From: Akkermansiaceae bacterium UBA4589 | GTDB lineage: Bacteria > Verrucomicrobiota > Verrucomicrobiia > Verrucomicrobiales > Akkermansiaceae | Direction: 5' to 3' | Assembly (NCBI GenBank): GCA_002387565.1 | Contig: DGJT01000022.1 | Location: 1 to 11,456 of the forward strand | DNA length: 11,456 bases | Part shown: piece by piece, positions 4,900 to 11,456 of the stretch | Numbering within the stretch: the stretch's first letter is position 1 | Layout: each line of letters opens with the position of its first letter | Notes under the pieces: generated by a model | What the model was told of the DNA's origin: nothing | Database searches by the model: none | Seen by the model: only the letters and a program-made list of their open reading frames with translations | Translations under genes and position numbers: made by a program

Positions 4900-5871
4900 T
4901 TATTTGGCTACTTCAATGATTTTGGCAATAACCTGATCACGAGCAGTGACTAGAGGACCATCCATGCGGATGCCTGCGGCTAGAGCGTGACCACCTCCTC
5001 CAAAGCTTTGGCAGATTTCACTGGCATTGATGGTAGGTGTTTTTGAACGCATACTCACACGGATTTCGTTGCTATCACTTGAAATCTCTTCAAAGAATAA
5101 GGCGACTTTGACGCCTTCGATTGAACGAATAATATCGATGAGGTCTTCGCTGTCTTCTGGTTGTAATTGGAGTTCTTCCTTAACTTGAGCGGTGAGGAAC
5201 CAATGAGCAATAAGACCGTTATGCTCAACTTCTAGGGTATTTAGCAAATGCTTGAGCAACTGCACCTTGCGGTAAGGCTGTTCACCATAGGTAGCCGAGT
5301 TGACGGCTCCGACATTGAGCCCATCATCAATAATGTCAGCTGCAATACGATAAGTTTTAGAAGTGGTTGCTGGGTACTGGAAACTACCCGTATCAGTAGA
5401 AATACCCACATAAGCAGCCATTTGTCCCTGTTCACCTAATTTCCAGCCACCTGCTTGCACAAGTTCGTAGATAATTTGACCTGTAGCTGGGCTGGTGCCA
5501 TCAATATAATTGACGGTGCCGTATTCTGGGTTACTTGGGTGGTGATCTATATTAAACCAGACTGGAACTTGCTTGCCTGCTTTGAGACTGTTAGGCCCTA
5601 CTCTGTCATGTTTCGCTGTATCAAGAGCAATCACAGCGTCTACATTGACTGGTTCTGGAGTTGATTGTTGCACTTTTTCACTACCTTTGAGGAAGGTTAG
5701 GTTACTTGGACAACCGTCTTCGTTATAATAAATGACTGTTTTTCCTAAACGCTCAAGCGCATCACCTAAGGCTAGTTGTGAGCCAATAGCATCACCATCA
5801 GGACGGATATGACTAAGCAGGAGGAAACTATCGTACTGTTCGATTTCTTTGGCTAATTCTTGTAAATTCAT
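4900..5871 (-). CDS. nrnA: DHH-DHHA1 phosphoesterase, NrnA-type (nanoRNA/pAp hydrolase)
   Basis: The 323-residue cytoplasmic protein is a complete DHH-family phosphoesterase. The metal-binding motifs are in order: SHIRPDGDAIGS (20-31), ALDTA (82-86), NIDHHPSN (107-114) and TDTGSF (159-164). The DHHA1 substrate domain ends in GGGGHALAAG (291-300). Proteins of this size and architecture degrade 2-5 nt RNAs left by exonucleases and dephosphorylate pAp to AMP; some members act on cyclic-dinucleotide breakdown products instead, so the exact substrate is inferred. It is the last gene of the mnmA-kdsD-nrnA run, starting 4 bp after the kdsD stop. The start is preceded by AT-rich sequence with no Shine-Dalgarno, so it may depend on translational coupling with kdsD. 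Confidence 0.92.
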   Translation of the reverse strand: MNLQELAKEIEQYDSFLLLSHIRPDGDAIGSQLALGDALERLGKTVIYYNEDGCPSNLTFLKGSEKVQQSTPEPVNVDAVIALDTAKHDRVGPNSLKAGKQVPVWFNIDHHPSNPEYGTVNYIDGTSPATGQIIYELVQAGGWKLGEQGQMAAYVGISTDTGSFQYPATTSKTYRIAADIIDDGLNVGAVNSATYGEQPYRKVQLLKHLLNTLEVEHNGLIAHWFLTAQVKEELQLQPEDSEDLIDIIRSIEGVKVALFFEEISSDSNEIRVSMRSKTPTINASEICQSFGGGGHALAAGIRMDGPLVTARDQVIAKIIEVAK

Positions 5872-5875
5872 AAAA

Positions 5876-6853
5876 TTATATAAGTTGGTGTTGGGCTAAA
5901 TCTTGGATATCTATCAATCCAACGACGTGTAAGTCGTTATCGACGACGACAATTTCGTCGATGTTGTATTGCTCAAATAATTTGAGTGCTTCGACAGCTA
6001 ATACATCTTGTTGGATATGAATAGGTAGGCGTTTGCCTTGGGTGAAAACTGAGATTTGATGCTCGCCGATTTGCTGGTTGGCTTCGTAAGCACGGGCAAA
6101 ATCACCATGAGTGAATATTGCTTGTAATTTATCCTCATTATCGACAATGACACAGGCTCCGCAACGATGAGTGTTCATTTTGTGTAAACCTTGGAGTACT
6201 GGTTTGTCCCCGGTAATAATAGCCATCGAATCCTTACGGCGCATCATATCACTCACCTTGAGCAACAAGGCACGCCCAAGGCTACCTCCTGGGTGGTAGC
6301 GGGCAAAGTCTTCGGCTTTGAATTGGCGAGCTTGGAGAAGCACCATTGCAAGAGCATCACCTAGCGCTAACATCGCTGTTGACGAAGTGGTTGGAGCTAG
6401 ATTGAGTGGGCAAGCCTCTTCCTCTATTTCGCAGAGGATAACAGAATCACTATGCTTGGCTAATGATGATGTCGTCTTAGATGTAATAGCGGTTAAATGG
6501 ATATTAAAACGTTTGATATGCGGGAGCAAGTTAAGCAGTTCGTTGGTCTCGCCCGAGTAAGAGAGAGCAATCACCACGTCTCCATTTTGCAATAGACCTA
6601 AATCACCATGTAGCGCATTTTGCACGTTCAAAACGACGCTTGCTACTCCTGTTGAGTTGAGTGTTGCACAGATTTTGTCTGCGATAGGTTGACACTTGCC
6701 CACACCAAAAATAACAACCTTGTAGCCCTTGGTATTAGCCGTAAGTATGGCGTCGATAGTTTTCTCAAAAGCCTCTCCTAAGAGTTCCGCCACATGCGCA
6801 ATACCTTCCGACTCTTGTTTTAAAACTTGTTTTGCTTGCTTTATATAACTCAT
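5876..6853 (-). CDS. kdsD: Arabinose-5-phosphate isomerase KdsD (KpsF/GutQ family)
   Basis: The enzyme converts ribulose 5-phosphate to arabinose 5-phosphate, the first step toward Kdo, the sugar linking lipid A to the LPS core. The 325-residue protein has a SIS sugar-isomerase domain (about 40-170) and two CBS domains (about 201-260 and 268-325), the full KdsD layout. Putative catalytic residues of the E. coli enzyme are kept at a constant offset: Lys53 (GVGK), Glu105, Glu146 (before ACPLNLAPT) and His187 (YHPGGSLGR); ALHGDLG is at 80-86. One deviation is GVGKCQPI (50-57), where the family usually has GxGKSGHI. CBS domains may respond to CMP-Kdo or nucleotides, as proposed for relatives. It sits 9 bp after mnmA and 4 bp before nrnA, so it is co-transcribed with genes of unrelated pathways. 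KpsF or GutQ paralogues have the same architecture, but as the only copy seen in a housekeeping operon, KdsD is the best call. Confidence 0.9.
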   Translation of the reverse strand: MSYIKQAKQVLKQESEGIAHVAELLGEAFEKTIDAILTANTKGYKVVIFGVGKCQPIADKICATLNSTGVASVVLNVQNALHGDLGLLQNGDVVIALSYSGETNELLNLLPHIKRFNIHLTAITSKTTSSLAKHSDSVILCEIEEEACPLNLAPTTSSTAMLALGDALAMVLLQARQFKAEDFARYHPGGSLGRALLLKVSDMMRRKDSMAIITGDKPVLQGLHKMNTHRCGACVIVDNEDKLQAIFTHGDFARAYEANQQIGEHQISVFTQGKRLPIHIQQDVLAVEALKLFEQYNIDEIVVVDNDLHVVGLIDIQDLAQHQLI

Positions 6854-6862
6854 AAAATTGAT

Positions 6863-7942
6863 TTAATCGACACAATGTTCAAATACCCCACCTCCTATTA
6901 ACTCATCACCACGATAAAAAGCACAGATTTGCCCAGCAGCTATCGCACGTTGAGCTGTGGAGAATTGAATCTCTACTTGATCATCAGCAATATACGTAAT
7001 CTGGCTTGCAATAGCAGGACTTCTGTACCTTGGTTGAATCAATAACATCTCATCCTGCGTATTAGGGTCTTGCCACGATAAGTGAGCGACTCTCCAAGTG
7101 CAACTATAAAGTTGCTCACTATTAGGTTCATCCCAACCTACAATAAGTTGATTCTTTTTGATGTCTTTGGCTACGACCACATAAGCCTTGCCCTCAACGG
7201 GAGAAGCGACCCCATGCCCTTTGCGTTGACCAATGGTGTAGAAGTGTAATCCTTCATGCTTGCCCATGATTTTACCATCGCGTGTTACAATATTACCTGG
7301 CTTGTCGGGCAAGTAATGCTTAAGGAAATCTTTCATTTTGATTTGCCCAATAAAGCAAATACCCTGACTGTCCTTTTTCTTAGCTGTGGGTAAGTCAAAC
7401 TTTTCGGCGAGCTCTCTGACTTGAGATTTTTGGTACTCTCCAATAGGGAAATAGGCTTTTTGTAATTGCTCTTGAGTCATCATACTTAAGAAATAACTCT
7501 GGTCTTTATTACTATCTAGACCTCTTAACAAATGAGCGCCTCCCTGCTCATCTCTAAACACTCGTGCGTAATGACCTGTAGCCACACCTTCGAAACCTTG
7601 AGCCAGAGCGTAGTCTAAAAATATCCCAAACTTCATCTCGCGATTACAAAAAACATCAGGATTAGGCGTGTAACCCATAGCGTAGCCATCTACGAGATAG
7701 TCCACTATGCGTTCCTTATAAGCATCAATTAAATCAACAACACGTAGCTCTATACCGAGCTTTTCGGCAACCGCTGCAGCATCCTGTAAGTCTTCTTCCC
7801 ATGGGCAATCACCTGGAATCCCCTCTTGGTTAATCCAGTTTTTCATGTAGCCTGCAACGACTTCATGCCCTTGCTCTAAGAGCAATGCTGCTGTCACACT
7901 AGAATCAACGCCTCCAGAGAGACCTACGAGAATTTTAGCCAT
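6863..7942 (-). CDS. mnmA: tRNA-specific 2-thiouridylase MnmA
   Basis: MnmA adds sulfur to C2 of the wobble uridine (U34) in tRNAs for Lys, Glu and Gln, using ATP and a persulfide relay. The 359-residue protein has the PP-loop GLSGGVDSS (7-15) for adenylation, GYMKNW (31-36), TPNPDVFCNREMKFG (92-106) with catalytic Cys99, ATGHYAR (121-127), and KDSQGICFIG (190-199) with the second catalytic Cys196. A later FYTIGQRKGHGV segment belongs to the central domain, followed by the C-terminal beta-barrel. It matches the family in length with no gap. It is the first gene of the mnmA-kdsD-nrnA operon and is divergent from secA. The ATG at 7942 begins directly before the PP-loop strand (MAKILVGLSGG), which fixes the start. 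There is no Shine-Dalgarno, and a promoter-like site lies immediately upstream. Confidence 0.96.
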   Translation of the reverse strand: MAKILVGLSGGVDSSVTAALLLEQGHEVVAGYMKNWINQEGIPGDCPWEEDLQDAAAVAEKLGIELRVVDLIDAYKERIVDYLVDGYAMGYTPNPDVFCNREMKFGIFLDYALAQGFEGVATGHYARVFRDEQGGAHLLRGLDSNKDQSYFLSMMTQEQLQKAYFPIGEYQKSQVRELAEKFDLPTAKKKDSQGICFIGQIKMKDFLKHYLPDKPGNIVTRDGKIMGKHEGLHFYTIGQRKGHGVASPVEGKAYVVVAKDIKKNQLIVGWDEPNSEQLYSCTWRVAHLSWQDPNTQDEMLLIQPRYRSPAIASQITYIADDQVEIQFSTAQRAIAAGQICAFYRGDELIGGGVFEHCVD

Positions 7943-7947
7943 GCTGG

Positions 7948-7976
7948 GTTATAGCAAGACACTTATTAAAAGTGAA
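7948..7976 (-). promoter_or_regulatory. Promoter-like site abutting the mnmA start codon
   Basis: On the reverse strand, TTCACT (7976-7971, four of six -35 matches), a 17-bp spacer ending in TGC (extended -10), and TATAAC (7953-7948, five of six -10 matches) are followed by just 5 nt and then the ATG at 7942. Initiation six or so nt after the -10 box would start the mRNA at or next to the ATG, giving a leaderless message. The match is good but unproven. Confidence 0.45.
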
Positions 7977-8049
7977 GACGTAATATGTATTTTAGTTTTG
8001 AGGTTTTTAGCTTTCCTTTCTAAGTAATTACTCCTATATATCTAAGCTC

Positions 8050-8073
8050 AAAGCGCAATAGTTAAAAGCGCTT
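8050..8073. promoter_or_regulatory. AAAGCGC repeats in the mnmA-secA divergent region
   Basis: AAAGCGC occurs at 8050-8056 and 8065-8071, 15 bp apart, and the second copy is part of the palindrome AAGCGCTT (8066-8073), so the pair also forms an inverted repeat. It lies 31-54 bp upstream of the secA ATG, a position suitable for a regulator binding to both divergent promoters. No known operator is recognised. Confidence 0.35.
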
Positions 8074-8103
8074 ATCACTTTCTATATCTTTACACACTTT
8101 CTT

Positions 8104-11100
8104 ATGTTAAATTGGCTCATTAAAATGGTTGTTGGTAGCAAAAACCAACGCGAAATCAAAAAAATCAAACCTATTGTAAATAAAATCAAAGAGTTTGAAG
8201 CATCTTACCAGTCTGAACCAGATTCTTTTATTCAAGCTAAGACTGAGGAATGGCAGGCTTATTTACACCGTTACTTACCACTAGAAACTCTTAGTAAAGC
8301 GCAACTTGAGCAGGCATCAGCCGAAGATCTACAAGAGGCAGCAACTATTCTCCAATACCGCTTTGATGCGCTTAAGACCACTTTCCCTGCGTTTGACACC
8401 ACCATCGAAGCTAACGCACAAAGTATCGAAAATGCCAAAGCAACCTTTAGTCAGCACGAAGAAAAGTTTCATAATGATAGACAGAAATACTTAAATCTTA
8501 TTTTACCAGAAGCCTATGCTCTGGTTAAAAACGCAGCGCGTAGACTCAGTGGTCAGACTTTTCATATTCTCGATCAAGATATGACATGGGACATGGTGCA
8601 TTTTGATGTGCAGCTCATTGGTGGTATCGCTCTACACCAAGGAATGATTGCAGAAATGCAAACTGGTGAAGGTAAAACTCTCGTAGCTACACTCCCTGTT
8701 TATCTCAACGCTCTAACTGGTTTAGGTGTGCATGTGGTTACGGTTAATGATTACCTAGCTCGTCGTGACTCAGAATGGATGGGTGTACTATTTAAATACC
8801 TCGGACTAACTATTGGTTGTTTACAAAATCAAATGCCACATGAGCAAAAGAAAGCCGTCTATCAAGCAGATATTCTCTACGGTACTAACAGTGAATTTGG
8901 CTTTGATTATCTCCGTGATAATGGCATGGCTACGTCAAGCCGTGAACAAGTTCAACGTGAGCACTATTTTGCTATTATTGATGAGGTTGACTCGATCCTT
9001 ATTGATGAAGCACGTACGCCATTGATTATTTCGGGTCCTAGTCTTGTGGCGCAAGAGCATCAATATGAACAATTCAAACCTATGGTGGAGCGTCTCGTTA
9101 AAAAGCAAAAACAACTCTGCCAAAGCTATGTCAAAGATATCAAAGACCTCCTTGAAAAAGATGAAGAAGAAGCAGGTAAACTACTTTACAAATTACAACT
9201 AGCTAGCCCTAGTAACCCTGATCTACTACAACTCCTCGAAGATCCTAATACGAGACGTCTGCTCGAGCGTAGTGAGCTATCCTTACTCGAAGACCCTAAG
9301 AAAAAAGCTCTCTTTGCCCTCAAAGAAGATCTCTACTACATCATCGATGAAAAATCTAATGATGCTGACCTCATGGAAAAAGGACGTGAATTTCTCTCTC
9401 CTAACCAACCTGAATCTTTTGTGGTACCAGACTTAGCGACAGCCTTCTCAGAAATTGATGGTAACAGCACTCTAAGTAATGAAGATAAACAGGCGCAGAA
9501 AGAAGCCTTGCAAACTGAGCTAGAGAAACAATCACTCAAAATTCACAACATCTCACAACTCCTCAAAGCCTACTCCATTTACCAAAAAGATGTAGACTAC
9601 GTGGTGCGTGATAATCAAGTGGTGATTGTTGATGAGAACACAGGTCGTGAAATGCCAGGCAGACGTTGGTCAGATGGCTTGCACCAAGCTGTAGAGGCCA
9701 AAGAAGGTGTCAAAATCGAAGAAGAGACCCAAACTTATGCCACTATCACCATTCAAAACTACTTTAGGCTCTATCAAAAATTGGCAGGTATGACTGGTAC
9801 AGCAGAGACTGAAGCTGCTGAATTCCATGATATTTACGATTTAGATGTGCTCCCTATTCCAACCAATAGAGAAGTACTACGTATCGATAACAACGATCAG
9901 GTGTACAAAACTCAGAGAGAAAAGTACCAAGCCTTACTTAAAACCATCAGCGAATGCTACGCCAAAGGTCAGCCTATGTTGATTGGCACAGCCTCAGTTG
10001 ATGCCTCAGAAATGGTATCTCGCATGCTCAAGCAAAACAAGATTATCCACTCTGTTCTTAATGCTAAATACCACCGTCAAGAAGCAGAGATTATTGCTCG
10101 AGCCGGTCAAAAAGGCGCTATCACCGTATCCACTAACATGGCGGGTCGTGGTACTGATATTAAATTAGGCGAAGGTGTTGCTGAATTAGGTGGACTCATG
10201 GTCATTGGCACAGAGCGTCATGAATCACGTCGTGTTGACAGACAGCTACGTGGTCGTTGTGCACGTCAAGGTGATCCAGGTTGTACGCAATTCTTTATCT
10301 CATTTGAGGATAGTCTCATGCGTAACTTTGCTGCAGCTGACAAAATGACAGCGATGCTAGAGCGCCTAGGCTTAGAAGAAGGAGAATCTCTCGAACACCC
10401 ATGGCTCAATAAATCGGTAGAAACAGCTCAAAAACGTGTTGAACAGCTCCATTACCGCAGACGTAAGTACGTGCTTGATTTTGATGATGTCATGAACCAA
10501 CAACGTGAAGTGGTTTACGGCCTACGCCAAGAAGTACTCAACACCGAGGATACCAGTGGTCTACTCGAAGAGCTGATTACTGAAGGTCTAGAGTCCAAAG
10601 TCGCTGACTTCATGATTGATGGAGACATCCCAGGATTGGTTGAGTGGTACAAGCTCTACTTCCCAAGTATGATTACAGAGGAAGAGATTGCTGATTTAGG
10701 CAATAGAGAAACAGTGACTCAATTCCTACTTGAAAAAATCAAAGAAATCTACACTCTCAAAGTACAACACGAACAACCTGAGCTACTCAGTCAACTCGAG
10801 ACTCATATCATGCTTGTCGCGATTGACAGACAGTGGCAATCACATCTCTACCAAATGGACGCTCTAAGAGAAGGGGTGCAGTTGCGTGCCCAAGGGCAAA
10901 AAGACCCACTCGTTGAGTACAAGAACGAAGCTTACAAACTCTTTTCTAGTCTGATGCAGACTATTAACGAAGAAATTCTTAGTAACCTATTTAGATCGAG
11001 TACTAGCCTTGAGAATTTTGAGAAATTCCTCAAAGCTCTACCTACCAACCAAAGCTCAGATGCCACTGTTGAAGCTGCAGCGACAACTGCGAATGCTAGT

Positions 11101-11268
11101 CAAAGCGCTAATACTCAAGCTCAGTCATCTGCTGCAGATGGTGATATCCAACTCAACTATGAGAAGCGTGTCCCTTACCGCAGAACAGAGGCCAAGATTG
11201 GGCGTAATGAGCCCTGCCCTTGTGGTTCAGGTAAGAAATATAAACACTGCTGTGGAGCTGACAAGTAA
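8104..11268 (+). CDS. secA: Protein translocase ATPase SecA, long insertion-bearing form
   Basis: SecA is the cytoplasmic ATPase motor that pushes preproteins through SecYEG. The 1054-residue protein has Walker A MQTGEGKT (185-192), TVNDYLARRD (213-222), Walker B-region DEVDSILIDEARTPLIISG (293-311), and the YVVRDNQVVIVDENTGR segment (499-515) returning from the preprotein cross-linking domain. Then follow AGMTGTAETEA (561-571), the second nucleotide-binding half with TNMAGRGTDI and RQLRGRCARQGDPG, the helical scaffold (DFDDVMNQQREVVY), and an Ala/Ser/Gln-rich linker. The C-terminal zinc motif has Cys1038, Cys1040, Cys1049 and Cys1050 (GRNEPCPCGSGKKYKHCCG) and likely binds SecB or the ribosome. 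It is about 150 residues longer than E. coli SecA. The extra length is in residues about 50-165 and about 318-490, insertions also known in Bacteroidota and PVC SecA. The ATG at 8104 fits the family N-terminus (MLNWLIKMVVGSKNQRE). No Shine-Dalgarno; 161 bp divergent from mnmA. Confidence 0.98.
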   Translation: MLNWLIKMVVGSKNQREIKKIKPIVNKIKEFEASYQSEPDSFIQAKTEEWQAYLHRYLPLETLSKAQLEQASAEDLQEAATILQYRFDALKTTFPAFDTTIEANAQSIENAKATFSQHEEKFHNDRQKYLNLILPEAYALVKNAARRLSGQTFHILDQDMTWDMVHFDVQLIGGIALHQGMIAEMQTGEGKTLVATLPVYLNALTGLGVHVVTVNDYLARRDSEWMGVLFKYLGLTIGCLQNQMPHEQKKAVYQADILYGTNSEFGFDYLRDNGMATSSREQVQREHYFAIIDEVDSILIDEARTPLIISGPSLVAQEHQYEQFKPMVERLVKKQKQLCQSYVKDIKDLLEKDEEEAGKLLYKLQLASPSNPDLLQLLEDPNTRRLLERSELSLLEDPKKKALFALKEDLYYIIDEKSNDADLMEKGREFLSPNQPESFVVPDLATAFSEIDGNSTLSNEDKQAQKEALQTELEKQSLKIHNISQLLKAYSIYQKDVDYVVRDNQVVIVDENTGREMPGRRWSDGLHQAVEAKEGVKIEEETQTYATITIQNYFRLYQKLAGMTGTAETEAAEFHDIYDLDVLPIPTNREVLRIDNNDQVYKTQREKYQALLKTISECYAKGQPMLIGTASVDASEMVSRMLKQNKIIHSVLNAKYHRQEAEIIARAGQKGAITVSTNMAGRGTDIKLGEGVAELGGLMVIGTERHESRRVDRQLRGRCARQGDPGCTQFFISFEDSLMRNFAAADKMTAMLERLGLEEGESLEHPWLNKSVETAQKRVEQLHYRRRKYVLDFDDVMNQQREVVYGLRQEVLNTEDTSGLLEELITEGLESKVADFMIDGDIPGLVEWYKLYFPSMITEEEIADLGNRETVTQFLLEKIKEIYTLKVQHEQPELLSQLETHIMLVAIDRQWQSHLYQMDALREGVQLRAQGQKDPLVEYKNEAYKLFSSLMQTINEEILSNLFRSSTSLENFEKFLKALPTNQSSDATVEAAATTANASQSANTQAQSSAADGDIQLNYEKRVPYRRTEAKIGRNEPCPCGSGKKYKHCCGADK

Positions 11269-11456
11269 TCAGAAGTCAAACTGACACTTAAGGAAAGCGC
11301 TACTTCAACTTATCTAGGTCGTTATTTAAGGGCATAGCAGTAGCGGTTGATTCGCCCAGCCTTACTCAGGCTGTCGCTCACCCTTGTTTCTTTAAAATAT
11401 AGTATAAATGACTAGATTTAAGAGCAGTAGTTGTTTTTAAATTGAACCTGCTAAGG
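11269..11456. other. Non-coding end of the window after secA
   Basis: In this 188-bp stretch I see no coding frame and no clear intrinsic terminator for secA. Its main structure is the hairpin and flanking direct repeats at 11352-11385. AT-rich sequence at 11390-11415 and a possible ATG at 11408 open only a ten-codon frame. Confidence 0.55.
11352..11385. repeat. Hairpin with overlapping 12-bp direct repeats downstream of secA
   Basis: CAGCCT (11357-11362) and AGGCTG (11368-11373) form a perfect 6-bp stem with a 5-nt TACTC loop. The 12-mer TCGCCCAGCCTT (11352-11363) recurs as TCGCTCACCCTT (11374-11385) with two mismatches. No T-run directly follows the stem, although the next bases are T-rich, so termination of secA here is only possible. 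Confidence 0.45.

Noticed and set aside
5248..5664. Plus-strand open frames opposite nrnA
   Set aside because: They are antisense to the conserved DHH motifs of nrnA and have no start context or family features.
8204..8598. Extra SecA residues suspected as a frameshift or foreign insertion
   Set aside because: The frame is continuous with the same codon style, and comparable insertions are known in Bacteroidota and PVC SecA proteins, so it is a lineage feature.
11009..11284. Plus-strand open frame of 91 codons at the end of secA
   Set aside because: It lies out of frame within the secA C-terminal coding region, whose zinc motif is intact; the frame has no independent support.

Overview
The window looks like a chromosomal segment of a Gram-negative bacterium of the PVC superphylum, most likely Verrucomicrobiota (Opitutia-like) or Lentisphaerota. 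The evidence is threefold. SecA has the long N-terminal and mid-protein insertions that this group shares with Bacteroidota, together with group-typical stretches such as YLRDNGMA. MnmA resembles Opitutia proteins as I remember them. An arabinose-5-phosphate isomerase (KdsD) implies Kdo and therefore an outer membrane with LPS. The taxon is judged from memory of these families, not from a search. Almost no gene has a recognisable Shine-Dalgarno sequence, and two promoter-like sites sit so close to their start codons that leaderless mRNAs are plausible.

Layout. Positions 1-906 (minus) hold the N-terminal 302 codons of a secreted, repeat-containing surface-type protein that runs off the left edge. 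It is divergent from a plus-strand cluster at 961-2850: a membrane-anchored or exported methionine sulfoxide reductase (msrA), a 23S rRNA pseudouridine synthase of the RluD type, and a 76-residue protein I do not recognise. Positions 2851-4899 are loosely packed. They hold a two-helix membrane protein (minus) and an exported formylglycine-generating-enzyme-like protein without the catalytic cysteines (minus). Three gaps between genes contain heptamer repeats, related hairpins, an alternative-pairing inverted repeat and degenerate copies of a GGCGC/CGCAAAG-type repeat.

Positions 4900-7942 (minus) are a tight three-gene operon, mnmA-kdsD-nrnA, joining tRNA wobble-uridine thiolation, Kdo precursor synthesis and a DHH phosphoesterase (NrnA type, nanoRNA/pAp hydrolysis). 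A 161-bp divergent region separates mnmA from secA (8104-11268, plus), which encodes the translocation motor ATPase with an intact C-terminal zinc motif. The last 188 bp contain no gene, only a hairpin flanked by 12-bp direct repeats.

The recognised genes are mostly housekeeping. Export is a common thread: SecA would power secretion of the surface protein, the FGE-like protein and possibly MsrA. I see no phage, transposase, CRISPR, toxin-antitoxin or defence genes, and no clear new multi-gene system. The unusual material is the truncated surface protein with its TA-rich start, the repeat-rich gaps around 2.85-4.9 kb, and the apparent lack of Shine-Dalgarno-led initiation.
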